A DNA stretch of 64,000 nt from Acanthornis magna. Lineage: Eukaryota; Chordata; Aves; Passeriformes; Acanthizidae. The notes below the pieces were generated by a model. That model did no database searches. It was not told the DNA's origin and worked only from the letters and a program-made list of their open reading frames with translations. The stretch is from positions 12,914,001 to 12,978,000 of the forward strand of contig JAWUZG010000032.1 in assembly GCA_036785705.1 (NCBI GenBank). Reading direction: 5' to 3'. The translations under genes and the position numbers were made by a program. The first letter of the stretch is position 1. Every line of letters begins with the position of its first letter. Positions 8,430 through 21,956 of the stretch are shown in pieces.

Positions 8430-11400
8430 TGATAATAATTTTATTCATTGCTCTTGCCGCCAACCAGATCAGACACTCGGGACCGACGAATCTTCTGCCT
8501 TCCAGGAGCGGTGGGCATGAGGAGGAGTGTTATCAACGCGAATACGAGCGATGGATGGTGATGCCTGCAACCTATGGCTGAACTGGAGGTAATTCACTAG
8601 CGGATCGATAACCTACCGAAGGTTCCTGAAAGGCTGCAATATTGTACGGAGCCTGGTTAGCGGTTAAATCATTTCTTTATTTAATGTTTGCTAGCTTGAG
8701 GATGCTGAATAAAACGTTCTGATTTGTGCTGTAAGTGTTTCTTTGCTGCTTACAGTAAAAAAAGAAATAAAAACAAAGCAGATGTCCACTGATAATTAGC
8801 TTTTTAAAAAATCCATATCTGATGGGGGATTTAAACCAGCATAATTGGTTGCCTTTATGTTTTGCAATGTGTCTGCTTTTTCAGGTCTAGTTGAGGCCTT
8901 GCAAGAACGAATGTGTTTGTGGACAATAAGAATGAATATAGCAGAGATCACTGTAAACAGGGGAAGCTGTCATTTTTTAATATTCCTTTAGCCTCTGTTA
9001 TTAACTAATGTAACTTGTGAAGCAAAGACAAAAGTATATTTGAAATCATATAGAAACAAGACAAAGAACGGTTGTTTTTGTACATAAAAGCCCTGAAATT
9101 CTCAACTATCTAACTTTCAACAAAATTAAATTCAAACTACATTTCTGTGCAGTTGAGGGCAAGATGAGTTGAGCGTTTTTATACGTGTTTCCAAGGCCTG
9201 TAACCTCAGTGTACAAGCTCGAGCTTTGTGCTTGACACGGTGAGAAGGCTTTGCTGCAATCATCCTTCTGTTTTATTGAAGAAACGTTATCCTGAAAGGT
9301 TAGAGAAAGGAGGCTAAAGTGCCACATATTTGCATTGTCTTATTATAAAAACTAAATTTATATCGCGGATCTCTAAATGCTGTACATTTTTTACATAAGA
9401 TTAGCACATGTCCCAAAAAATCATTAAAATCCTAATCTAGAATTTGTTATCATTAGGATAAATTAATTTTGTAGGATAGTTTTTTTTTTTTAAAAAAGCA
9501 AGACTATGTGTACTAGATTTGATTACTTTATCTGTAACTATGATCACTATATATTTTAAAATGTACATGTATCTCCCTTTCCCCAGTTTTTGTAACAATA
9601 ACCACTCTGTTTCAGCTTCATTTTAAATCTGCAGTTCAAATAATTAAAATGGCAATGAAATAATATTTAATGTCTAATAAAGATTTTAAAAATAAAGTGA
9701 CTTGAATCTTTTCTTAACTGTAAAATATGTATTGTAATATCTCTCATAGGTGGTTCTCACAACAAAGGGCTACATGAATAATGTGATTAACATTTTAATT
9801 TCCCTTGATGTTTACATAGATGAAAGTATACTTATGTATAACATCACTGAAAGTGTAAACCAAGCAATAGCAGAATTTTAACAGTTAAGGAGTGTGAAAG
9901 TAGAGGAAAAACTATCTTGGATATATTGACCTTCCTTGTTCTTTTGGCAACTCATAACTTTTCCCGTTGCAGTTTAAAATATAGCCCACAGAATCAAAAA
10001 GTTCTTGGTGTTTTGACAATAAAATATCTTGTGTCTTTTATTTAATTTTTGTAGAGCACCAAGCAAAATGAAATAATAATCTCTGATTGGAGCTTGAGCA
10101 CTGCTGTATTATAAGTAATATTTAATAAATAGCTTTTACAAACATATATTCCACTTTTTTTTACAGATGAAATCTGATGGGGATTTTTTGTTTCAGTGTG
10201 GCATAACGTGAAAGTCACACACAAGAGAAAATGCTGAATTATTATTGTTTGGTGATGCATGTTAGAATGAGTCCTAAGAATTCCTACAACAGTAGTACAT
10301 ATTCCATTCATTTTCCCGAGATATTTTAAAAGGTTTTTTTACTCTTGCAGCTAAATTGAGGAATTTTTTTGTAATGTACCCAAGTGGAAAAAAATAAAAT
10401 CTCTCAATTTTTACTATCTTTATTGTTTTGCTTTCACATAGACTCTTTTTTTGTGCAATCTTGCCACCTGACATTATTCTTAAATAAAATACATCAGTCC
10501 TGCTTCGTCCATGAGATTTAATGTTTTTAGGAGAAATTACTCTGAAAGATCTTATTAAAAAAGAAAAAAAGAAGAAATAGTAATGGAATTATTTTATTTT
10601 GTGGCTTTCAAATGTAAATATTTACACATAATTGCTAAATTAATTTTACAAAAAAGAGGAAGAATAAAGTTTAATAAATTTTTATGTTACTGTAAATTTT
10701 ACACATAAGCTATACTAACCTATGGACTGATCCCAAGAGTTGCTGGTTGGGGATGTCTCTTTTTACCCTAACTTGGCCTTTTTTTTTCCTCCCATGCTCC
10801 CCCCCCCCAAAAAAAAAAAAAAAAAGTGCTGTAAGCTCTATAAGTATCCAAATACAGATATATTAGGATTCTCTTGAATTACTGGTTACTTTTGACAGAT
10901 AAGGACATGGTATCCTTGGTTTCTTCTTGATTTTTCTGGGGTTTTTTCTGCAGCTTTGGGGTCAGTTGGTTGGGGGGGTTGGGTTCTTTTTTGATATTTT
11001 ACTGATATGTTTTACTGAATACTTTTTTGTGTTGGCATGATTTCATAGCTTGTGCCCAGAAAGTGCATTACTTGGACCTTAGTAGTGGCAGTTCATGACA
11101 TGAAAAGCCTTTCTGTTTCTTCTGAAATTTGCTCTTCTCCTTTTCTTTAGAGACAAAGAAAAGTATTTAGGGTTTGTAAATTGTCAAGCTGAACAATGTA
11201 GCTAAATATTTGAAGCATGATATTGGCAGGGGGTGGCTGAGAGGAACATAAAGCAGTGACTAAGCTTTCCTTGGGTTTGGATGGTTGGTTGGTTATTTGG
11301 TCAGGGGTTTTTTTGGTGGGTTTTTTCCCGCTCATATGAGAATTTTCACCATTAGTTGCTTGTTGATTCTTACTCTTGACACCAACCATAAACCTTATGA

Positions 11401-14400
11401 GGGCAAGAAGTGTATGATGAGCGCTTGTGAGGCCAGCAAGTTTTTTTATTACTATCATTTATATTAACTTCATGCAGAAGGAACCACACATGCCAAAATA
11501 TAATACTACTGTGAGCAAATTCTTTCTGTAGTTTCAAACAATAACTTGGAGTTTAACTAAGTAGCTTCAGATCAAAATTAATTTAAATACTCAATGCTTC
11601 ATGCCAAGAATACATCCATATTCTTTCTGCACCCTGCATCAGTAACCTACCTGCACTTCCTGCTATGGAGTTTCTAAGAGAGTTCTTAGCTGCTGAGTGT
11701 TCTGCACTTATCAGATATTCCATAGTGAACTGTATGCTTCTATTTTTTACCTTTTTTTCCCATTTCAGTATGCCCATTACCGTAGTACGTGGATGTCTTC
11801 CCACTCCACTATTTTTGAAAATATTTCCTCTTACTCCTGCTTGCTTCTCACCCATGGTGAAGAGTAGGATGGAATTAGGCACCTGTATTACCCAAACCAT
11901 CAGCACAGGCAAATTAACATTTCACAAAAGCACACAAATAGATTAGTCTCTGACAAACATTTTCTATCTCTTTTCCTCCTGTGCAGCTGGAAGAGTAAAG
12001 CAAAATCAAGACACTTATGAAGACAATATTAATTTTCACATAAAAACAAATAATTAACTACAAATCTACTATCAGGCTTTTGAAAATAGATCTTTATGTC
12101 ATTTATATTTTAAGCGGTAAATGGGCCTGGTTGAAGTTCATCCGATGAACCTAAAAACCTCTTTAATGTGTTGTTACCCAAATAAATATGAATTGCACCA
12201 GCCATGACATTCTTTCAGTTTCACTGTTACATCTTTGAGTACAAAACCTCCCCTTACAAAGAGAAACTAAGAATAAGGCCCATGTTATTCCTACTGAATA
12301 GAGGAATTCTACTGGTTTGTGGTGATTTTGTTTGGGTTTGTTTTGTTTTAAAGCAATTTTATTGGTGCTCCTGTATTTTGTAGAAGACTTTCAATTAGAT
12401 TTCCTGGATCAGTTAGACAGCACAACTTTCTATGTTGAATACATTCCCTAATTATCCAGTGGATATTGAGAAAATTGTTAAACTGCTGTACTTAATTGTT
12501 TGCTATTGGGCTTTTCTTCACAGAGACCCTTGCATATTTGCCATGTCTATTTTCATGTCTATTTGATGTCTCCAAAGTTTTCTGAGTATTCTAAGGATTA
12601 TGTGGAGGTTTTTTTACAAGGAGAGCTTTCAAAAAATTAATACACAGGGTTTATTTTAGAGGAAGGCTATACCATAATGAAATTAGGAACTATGTTGCTT
12701 TGTATATTGACAATTATTTGCTTAGATTATTCTACAAAAATTTTGAAAATGTTTGCTGTTCCTTCACTTTGTAGTAAGGTGTTCCAATACGCTAAGGCAA
12801 TTTTTGCTGAGCAGAAGATTCTCAAAATAAGGTGTATTGTTCATTTGTTTCAATGGTTTCATATTAGTGTTCTGAGTCTAAGAAGACTTACTTTAAGTCT
12901 TAAGTGACAAATTTTATTTAAATTGGTAAATTATAAAGTTTATTAAGACACAATTTAATAGTGTCCTTCAGCTGCTGTTTGTTTTTCCATTTCTCTGAAT
13001 GAAAATTTAGATTTCTGTTTAACCAAGTTTGAGGGCCATTACCAATTAGGAGTTTGGATTTGATTTTTTTCATTTGCTGTAGTAGCCTGTTAGAAATGCA
13101 ACTTTTAAAAATACAGATGAGAGGTTATTTGTCTGACGTTTTAAAATGGTGCTGGCTATCAGTAACTTTGGTATAGACTTGGAATTTCCCTGAGTTAATA
13201 CAGTAGACTGTTAAAGATTTACATCTATGTAATAACTAAAGAGATTCTGTCATATTGTTATCAGACATATAGTCTGATAAACTTGCTAATATGCAATTTA
13301 GATAAAAGTAGAGGAGGCCATAAGAAATATCAGACAGATCTACCCAGAGATGAGCAGAACAATGTAGGTAAAATTTCATGATGTTACATTCAAAATAATC
13401 TATTGAAGAAATTATATGAGTCATTCATGCTCCTTACAGGCTCCAAACCAATATAAGGGGAAAATAATAATAATAATTTTAAAAAGCTCTATTTGATAGC
13501 AGTAGTAAATCTTTTTAAAAGACCATTCTATTTATTACATATTCAACATTGAGAATATGGTAATTTTCTTCTAGAACTCTAATATGAAGTCAGTGAAACA
13601 AAACAATAACATATCTGTTGTAATACTGCGTTAAGTCTTTCACTTTATCTCAAAAAAATTAGAATTGAGGAGGAAATTAGGATCAAGGAAAAATACTCTA
13701 GGAATAGGATTAAAGACCAAAGAAAAGGAATAAAATATGTGGAGGAAATAATATTTAAACAGTGCATACAAAAATTTTCTGTTTCAGAGAAGATAAAGCA
13801 AGATCCTCTATAAACTCTAGGGCATGGTTCAAGAGCTGAAACACTTGAAAGATTTCAAATTAAAAATTATATTTTTCCTCATAACAAAATACAGCCAGCC
13901 TGCCTTTTCCTCAGAAATCTCAATAGCAAGGATTTTAGCAGTCTTCAGAAGAACTGATACTTCTGTAGGTAAGAACAGCCAGTGATAGTACAGATACATA
14001 ATTATAAACATCATTAGTCTGATCCAACACAGCCTCACTCTGTTGCCAGCCTAAAGACAATCCTTAGTTTTTCCCAAGCGTTTCCTTCTCATGTTGTTTT
14101 TGTTTAGACTTACCAAGTATTTTTATTTCAATGCAGTTGAAATATCTGCTTTCCCCAAAATAGCAATGATGTAGTGTGAGTAGTACCAATATTTGCACTT
14201 ACAGTAAAGATTCAGGGCTCAATGTTAGCATTGAGCCATTTGGCTGACAGTGCCTACTTTGTGTAGCATATGTGATTTGTCAGTCATCCATGAAATACAC
14301 ATCACTGAGATTCCGATCTCCATTTATTTTTCAGTCTTCTGAGAAAATACTGGTCTGCTGATCCAGATTTCTCAATATTTGGTATTCTTGTATAGCATCT

Positions 14401-16697
14401 ACTTGGTGCCTTGAAAGGATTATTTTATATTTTCAGTTTGCCCAGCTGTGGTGTGCCACATAGGCATAGTGTACTAATTGAGATACAAATTGTGTAAGAT
14501 AACTGCTGATTTAAAATAATTGAATCATCTCTTGATTTTAGAGGTTTTGGAGTGTGATCAGACCACAAATGATCCCTGCATATATGTGATGTTGGCTACA
14601 TTTTTTGTTTGCTTTCTTGATTTTAGCCTAATACTAATGTTAAAATGAAGACTGGCACATGTGACTCCCTTTTCCCAGGTGAGGCCCTACCACAAGATTA
14701 AAAGATTGTGATCATTCTAGATGGACTAATGTGTAATTTTCTCATGCAGAATGGAGCAGCTTTTTTAACAGAATTTAAGAACCCTCTTTCAAGGATATTT
14801 ACCCAGGTGGCTAGCTCAGTCTATTCTGAGGTACAAAACACTGATTTCCTTTTCCTGCAGGAATTTGAATGGACGTTGGATCCTCCTGTACACCAGAGTA
14901 AATTAAAATTGCACAACCCCTCTTTGGACCTAGTTTGGTAAGCATGCTCTGAAAAGGATCCATGTGTAGGGTGCGAAAACAAGACAAGCAGAAGATTTGT
15001 GGATCACAAGCTAGCTGGAACAGGCAGTGGTGGGCACACTAAGAAGTATTTGAGACACTCAGAACTTTTACTGTTGGAGAATTAAGTAACTGTGTTTTGA
15101 ATGGTAAAATAATTTAAAGATTATTTTACAGTTAGAGTGTCATACACATTCTCACCTCATCACTGATGGGTGTTCTTGCAACAAGCTCTGGAGCACTAGC
15201 ACACTGCTTGTTTCTGCATGTGTGAATTTTATTAAAAATCCAACTTCCAAGATTGAATAAAGAAGGAATTGAACTCCATCTTTCAGTATCAAGTTTGGTT
15301 GTTACTAATTGCCTCTTTGCAGGCCCTTATAAATAAAGCACCAAATAACACTAAAAGTCAATCAGCTAATACAAAGAAACACATCTTATGAAGACTAGAT
15401 TGAGCAGTTGAAGAAATACACAGGCCATTTAACATAGTAATAATAAAGCCATGTTTATTTAGTCCATGTATCAGTTTTTTTGTAAATGTGTTTGAAAGTG
15501 CTTTCCTCAGACCCTGCATAGCAGTTGCTGGCAGTTTTAGCAACATGCCAGTCTTGGTGTATCCCAGATTTCACCACATTAACTGTACCTCTGAATTGTG
15601 TTGTTCCCATATACTCCCAACCCTGATTTTTCATTTGAAATTTTTCAGCAGCCAGCATCCTTACATTTTTCTCCTCTCCCAGGAGAGTGGTGTGTATGCC
15701 TTTCAGTTCGTTCACTGATAGATAGTTCTAATAGGATAGAACTCTGCAAGAGGGCAGGTCATGGCATATTTGCAGGCAACAAAATTTCAAATTCTGGCAC
15801 ACAGAAAGTAAGGCATTCTTGCTGATGTATTCCTCAGTTTTGAATTTTACCCATACTAGTAACCTGAAGAGCACTACTGCCCACTCAATTTCTGGCCAGT
15901 GGCCATATCCATATTACTGGACTCTTTCAATCACCAAAACAGGACACCTGCATCTGCACTGTCAGCTGGGCCTGAGCTACCCCCTGAACCATGCCAAGGG
16001 TTTCTTGGGAGAACGCTGCTTGTCCTGGACCTAGTGTAGGGACTCTGCTGTCAACAATTTAACAGGTGAGCTGTGGGCTTCAAGTCTGCAGCTCTGTGCC
16101 CTTGCACCTTTTTTTGCTAGCACAGACACAGCCTTTGCGACAAACAAAACGGAATCTGCCATTGCACTGTACTTCTGAAAATGAGATGTCTTTTTGGTAA
16201 GGTATGGTATGTAAAACAGAGAATACATTGCATAACAATGTCCCTTGCTAGGAAGTTCTGGAGGCAGAGATAAATCCTAGCTAGTTTGTAACAAACCCTA
16301 AGACAGTTCAGTTCATTTTTGCTCAGCCTCCAAATTATTTCAGTCTTTATTATGTCCATTAAATAATAGCAAAATGCTGAAATGCTTAAAATGATCATAA
16401 GAGCTTCTAAGGGCCACACTAAAGATGGCTGAAGAAAGATCTGATGTGGAAAATAAACCAGAAAATACAAAGTCTCAAGCCGATGAGAAGTTGAAAGAAA
16501 ACAATGTAACATTATGTGGAGGTAAATAAATTAACATCTGCCAGAGAGATTCAGGGTATGTCTCAATTATTGCTATAGTGTTCTGACCTGATAACTGCCT
16601 ACAGTCTGCAGTAGTCAAGCGCTGCTTGCAGTTGCTCCCAACAAATCCACTTAGACGTGCTTGAGGGATGTCACAAAGGAGATCCTACATCTTAAAA
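8430..16697. other. Intergenic DNA upstream of PHIP
   Basis: No gene can be supported. The stretch is AT-rich with short homopolymers (for example poly-T at 9480 and C/A runs at 10800-10825). It contains one compact inverted repeat at 14216-14237. Short open frames on both strands look random. Confidence 0.6.
14216..14237. repeat. Perfect 9-bp inverted repeat with 4-nt loop
   Basis: GGCTCAATG, a TTAG loop and CATTGAGCC form a perfect stem. The repeat stands alone in intergenic DNA with no T-run or gene end beside it. No function is assigned. Confidence 0.7.
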
Positions 16698-17515
16698 TCA
16701 TAGAATATCTTGAGTTGGAAGGGCCCACAAGGATGATCAAAATCTGACTCCTGGCCCTGCACAGATCTGCCTCAAACATGTGTCCAAGAGTATTGTCCAA
16801 ACATTTATAGAACTCTCTCAGGCTTGGTGCTGTGGCCACTTCCCTGTGGAGCTGTTCCAGTGCCCAGCCACCCTCTGGGTGAAGAACCTTTTCCTATTAT
16901 CCAATCTAAACCTTCTCTGACACAACTTCAGGCCATTCCCTCAGCACCTATCCCTGGTCATTAGAGTGAAGAGATCAGTGCCTGCCCCTCCTCTTCCCCT
17001 CACGAGGAAGCTGTAACTGCAGTGAGCTCTCCCCTCAGTCTCCTCCAGGCTGAACAGACCAAGTGCCCTCAGCTGCTCCTCACACAGCTTCCCCTCAAGG
17101 CCTTCCCCATCTTTGTTGCCCTCCTTTGGACACTCTCTAACACTTTAATGTCTTTCTTACATTGTGGCACCCAAAACTGCCCCCAGCACTCGAGGTGAGG
17201 CCGCCCCAGTGCAGAGCAGAGCAGGACAATCCCCTCCCCTTGCCCGGCTGGCGATGCTGTGCCTGATGCCCCCAGGACATGCTTGGCCCTCCTGGCTGCC
17301 AGGGCACTGCTGGCTCATGTTCCACTTGCCATCAGCCAGGACCCCCAGGTCCCTTTTTGTGGCACTGCTTTCCAGAATCTCATTCCCTGCTGTGTCCGTG
17401 CATCCAGGGTTGCTGCACCCCAGGTACAAATCCAGAACTGGTCTTTGTTAAACTTCATACAGTTGGGTGACTGCCCAGTCCTCTAATTTGTCAAAGACTT
17501 TGTCAGATCTTACTG
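16698..17515 (-). mobile_element. CR1 LINE fragment, 5'-truncated, minus orientation
   Basis: Read on the minus strand this is the 3' end of a CR1 non-LTR retrotransposon. It has the C-terminal part of the reverse-transcriptase ORF, then the 3' UTR, then the terminal TTCTATGAT-type tail at about 16698. Minus-strand frames around 17157-17429 contain the CR1-typical motif [18 protein letters not shown] followed by ASRARG. Reading the family sequence through requires frame changes, so the copy is dead. The higher-coordinate end is a truncation point estimated by eye. Confidence 0.88.
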
Positions 17516-20500
17516 GGAACAGGAAGACTAGTGCATGGAAAGCATTGAAAAGAACACTCAAACAGCATTTGGGCATAAAGGTTCTTGCCACTGGCTTCTT
17601 ATCTGGTCAAAATATGACTGGGAGGTGGGGGGATAGGTGGACCAGCGCATTTTGAAAAAGGTAATATATAACTGAGCCCTTTATTCATGGTCCAACAATA
17701 ATATAATCTGCTAAACATGCCAGATGCACTGTTGTTAAGAGATATATGATACCAAATGCTTTTTCTAATTGTGTCATGAATAAAGGGACAGCCAGTATTT
17801 TCCATGCTTGATATGAAACAAGGTCATTGTTACTAATGATGCACTGACTTGGTTATGGAATTTTGTAAGAATGCAATATTTGTGCTGTTGACTTCTTTCT
17901 ACATATTACGTAATGCACTGAAGGATCTATAAACTTAAAACACCACCCCACATTAAAAGGATGAATCCAATGTTAATACTGAAGCATTCATCAGATGAGG
18001 AGCATTATCATTGTTTTCACTTAAAGGAGACAGCGTTTAGAAAATAAGTCAGGACACCCTTGTGATCATTCAAGTGTGAAAGGAACAGTGGCTCAACAGA
18101 GCCGAAGACAAGTGCTCTAATCTCAGTTGCTTAAAACCTGTGTGGTAGTGATCCGCCTTGCAGTTTCATCACTGAGGGTGACATCTACTTGGAAATTCAA
18201 TTTCATTTTTTGCTGGTTTTTTAGGATGCCTTCACAATTATATTCAACTGCTACTGTAATTGTCATTTGCAACCCAGTATTTAAAACCAGTTTCATACAC
18301 TTCCCATAGTCCTAACAGCAGGGCACTAACCATTTCTTGTAATTAATTCCTGTTAATACTATCCACATCCACTATCTTTGAATAACTACTGCCAACTTTC
18401 TGATTCATCATAGTCATGTAAGACAACCAGCTGCCAAAAATGTCACAACGAAATCTATCCTTATGCAACTATATGGAAGTGTGCCCTTTTTGCACTGCTC
18501 CATATCGGAATAATCTGCAGCAGTCACACTGTTTGCATCGATGAACTACCACTGCACACACCTTGTGAATCCAAGGTCCCTGCCTCCCCTCTGGCTGCTG
18601 AGGCCGGGCAACCCTCATTGTGTGCATGGCCATTAAAAAGAAGTCTCAAAACAGTAGCAGAACTGCTATGCAGGCAAGGCCTTCTGGCTCCCTCTCTTCC
18701 ATCTCATGTCGAAGTCTGGTATCTATTGTCACTGAGGTAGATAGCAAACTCCCCAGTAGCCTCTTGATGCTCAGATTTACCTTATATTTAAACCGTCACT
18801 TACCTAGTTCCCTTGGGGGTAAAGCAGGCAAAGCTTCCTGAAAGACTCCAGAAGTTCGTCAACACAACCAGTAGTTATCCCGCAGGTGGAGATTTGGCAC
18901 CAATACACAAATGATACTTAAGTGCAAAAATGCCTTTAAGGAAGTAGAAAAAAAAATCCCTACAATTACAGGCTTTACCAGGAACGTATCCCAGAGGGAA
19001 CAAAACAAAAATACTGCGCCCTCAGTAACTGGATTGTTGATAAAGGACCCGAGGGGAAAAAATAAATCTAGTGACATTCAAGTCTTGCTTGCACATGCAA
19101 AGAATTCTGCTGTTTCTCTCTTGCTCCTATTCCTAGAAAAACATTTTTCCTATGTTGTGCAAGATCTCTTCCTCCACATCCACCCACCCAGATTACAGGA
19201 TCAGACTACTTCCCCCCTCCTGTCATTCCCAGCTCTGCCCCCTGCCCCCCACCCACCTAGATTGTCTTCCACAAAGCATCACTGCTGTGCAATCACTGCA
19301 AAATATTCACACATTTCTCCTGCACTCAGCCACCAGGGAACTCTCTTCCAACCTCATTCTGGGATGACCCCCAGCTGCTGCAGTAGCAGCACTCCTCCCA
19401 CTTGGGAATAACATGCAGCCAGCTACAAGATGACTGTGAACAGAATCACAGAAATTCTCCAGTACCGCTGGTCCTTTCTTACTCTCAATTATTCTAGATG
19501 CACCTGGCATACACACATCACATGCTCCATCTCCAATGGTTATGAACACCTTTGCGTTAAGAGTTCACATCTTCCAACTTCTTACAGAATGTGTCAGACA
19601 TATACAAATATATATGACATCAGAAACTAGGAGGCTTTTGATTTGGTTTTTAGAAACTAGACCCTTCTTTTAAAATTATTATTATTCTAAAGAAAGCTTA
19701 GAATGGTCTTCCAGCTTCATCTCACAATGGGGCACAAGTTCTTGTTCTACAACCTTCATTTTGCAAGGGACTACAGTAATATTTTATAGCCATTTTAGAA
19801 ATAGAACAAGGACTTTGACAAAATCACTCTTTCCAGTCACTGCATTGTCATCTTAAATTATATTGCTCTCCATTAAATTGTTCATTATTGGAAGATTCAT
19901 ATCAAACAGCTTAGTACCTGAAATTGTCCAGTATAAATTCAGTTTTTATGGGCTCCAAGTCTGAAATTTATTTCTGAATGAGAACGGAAACAGTGATAAA
20001 ACAATTCCTACGAGTTATACTACTGTAACATAAATGCAGTACTAAAATTAAGCACAATGACCTCACACAATCAAGTTTATTTTTTGAGCACGAATTTGAA
20101 TTACTAGCTTTATCCTTATCTTAGCAGGTATGCAAATACGATTTTCCATTCATATTACGGTTAGTATCAATAGACAAATTTAAAATCTAGTGTCAGTTAA
20201 GTCATTTTTCACCAGAACTCATTTATAGCCACTTTGAAGGTTCATGTGAGGGTATTTTGCTGTATTAGTCAAACACCTATTAGTCCCTGTCATCATGAAG
20301 GGCATAATGTTTCAAAAGTTTATTTCTTATACTGTCCATTTTCTATGGGAAAACCCTGAAGTATTCTTCACGTTTCCCTACAAATAAAAGAAAGATAAAC
20401 CTTAAGCCAGGAGGGTGACAGAGTTCTTGCTATACTGGAGTTGTTTATAGACAGTCTCCTGTATTTTTACTGCTTTAATTCACATACAGAAGTTTACTGT

Positions 20501-21458
20501 CTTATTTAATATAACTGGACATAGTGGGCCAAATTGTTACTTTAAATCTGATACCAGCCAGTGGCTCAGCACTACGCCAGGCTCGATCATACAAGTGAAG
20601 GTACAGGTCCAGTACAGCAGCCAGGTCAAAAGCAATTTATTTAGAAGAGACAGACTCCCATTTCAGATTATTTTGCCATTTCTCATTTGATGACACCTTA
20701 TCTTTACAGAATACAGAACAGCCACTTGTTTCTCAGTTCGTAATCTCTTTAGGGTTATATAAATTTTGTATATTTTCAGTAGAAATTCAGTCAACGTTTT
20801 GGCTGTTGAGGCTTGATATTCTGAAACATACCTTTGGTTGAAAGACTGCTTTGACTTTAAGCCATGTACTCCCTTGAACATCTAAGTGATCTAATTTTTC
20901 CCTTCTAAAACTTCATTTTAGAAAATCATATAACTGAGTATACAAAAAACCCCAAAACAAAAATTTTTCCAATTCCACTAGAAATTTAACTTGCATATTA
21001 TTTCTTCTAATATGAGACCTTTATTTTCTTGCTAGTCTTTTTCTTTTACCCTATTCTTTCTTTTTGCAGTTATGAACCAAATCACTCTCAAACTTTTAAG
21101 AGTTGAGCAAGATGTATCAAAACAACTTAATTTTCACTGCTGTTCAGTGCAAAGGTTAATTTTCTGTTAGCATCCCCATTATTTCGTTGTATCTTATCTG
21201 CAGTTCTCCATTCAGAAAAAGCTGCCTTTGCCATTTGAGCAGAAAAAATACCAAATGTAACTTTGTGCTGACATGTGCAATTAGCTCAAGGTCAGTCAAG
21301 TGGGAAATAGTGGAAAGTGACAACCAAGAGAAATTATATAAAGCTAAGGGAAGGGGAACCTTTAACAACTCATGAGAAACTTTTTTTTTTTTTTAAAATC
21401 ATTCATTAAGTCTTGTTTCTGATGCACCTGCCTTCTTTAAACTTAAAAAACTCTCTAT
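17516..21458. other. Intergenic DNA between the CR1 fragment and the LTR
   Basis: No gene, RNA or clear transposon is seen. A 166-codon plus-strand frame at 18911-19411 has a proline/serine-rich second half and resembles no family I know. It is treated as chance. Confidence 0.55.
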
Positions 21459-21463
21459 CCTTC

Positions 21464-21951
21464 TGTCATGGTTTAGGAATGGTACTGCCCAATTCAGTAC
21501 CCCCACTGAGAGTCTCCCAAGCCAGATGCCACTTGCTCACTCCCCTCACTTCCCCTCCTCCTTCCCTCTCCAGAGATGGAGTCGAAAATTGGAGGCATAA
21601 AAGGTGAAAATCACAGGTTAAGATAAGAACAATTTACTGGAAACATCAATGAGGTAAGAAAACAAACAGTAACAGCAACAATATTAATGACAAAAGTGTC
21701 ACCCAGAGAGGGCGATTTACACACAAAATGTTCACCAAGCCCAGAACAATGAAAAAAATGGACCCTAAGCCCACCACTGGAAAGGGACATGCTTCTCCTT
21801 GGAAGAGACAGACAGTCACTTTTCCCCAGTCCTGGGACCCTGGCAATGAGGTAAGATGGTATTGAATAATATTGGGTCCACCCAGCTCCAGGCTCCACAC
21901 CCTCACAGCTATGGCAAAACATTAACTCTGTCCTTGGCTGAAACCTGGACA
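21464..21951 (-). mobile_element. Solo LTR of an endogenous retrovirus, minus orientation, with 5-bp target duplication
   Basis: On the minus strand the element begins TGTCCAGGTTTCAGCC, continues with AGAGTTAAT, and ends ACCATGACA. It therefore has TG...CA termini over 488 bp. The flanking pentamers are identical: CCTTC at 21459-21463 and CCTTC at 21952-21956, a target-site duplication. The TGTCCnGGTTTCAGC start followed by AGAGTTAAT resembles a common LTR family of birds, especially passerines. No internal retroviral sequence lies on either side, so it is a recombined solo LTR. A 5-bp duplication fits an ERVL- or ERVK-type integrase; the exact family needs a repeat library. Confidence 0.88.
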
Positions 21952-21956
21952 CCTTC

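Noticed and set aside
7209..8432. Plus-strand open frame of 407 codons across the PHIP CpG island
   Set aside because: It is Ala/Pro/Gly/Arg-rich, overlaps PHIP promoter repeats and ends in a Lys run from the A-rich tract. Stop codons are rare in such GC-rich DNA, so length is not evidence.
17164..17470. Overlapping open frames on both strands near 17.2-17.5 kb
   Set aside because: They are part of the CR1 fragment or its complementary strand, not host genes.
18911..19411. Plus-strand open frame of 166 codons
   Set aside because: No recognisable domain, the composition changes abruptly to Pro/Ser/His, and there is no flanking splice or promoter signal I can defend. Probably chance.
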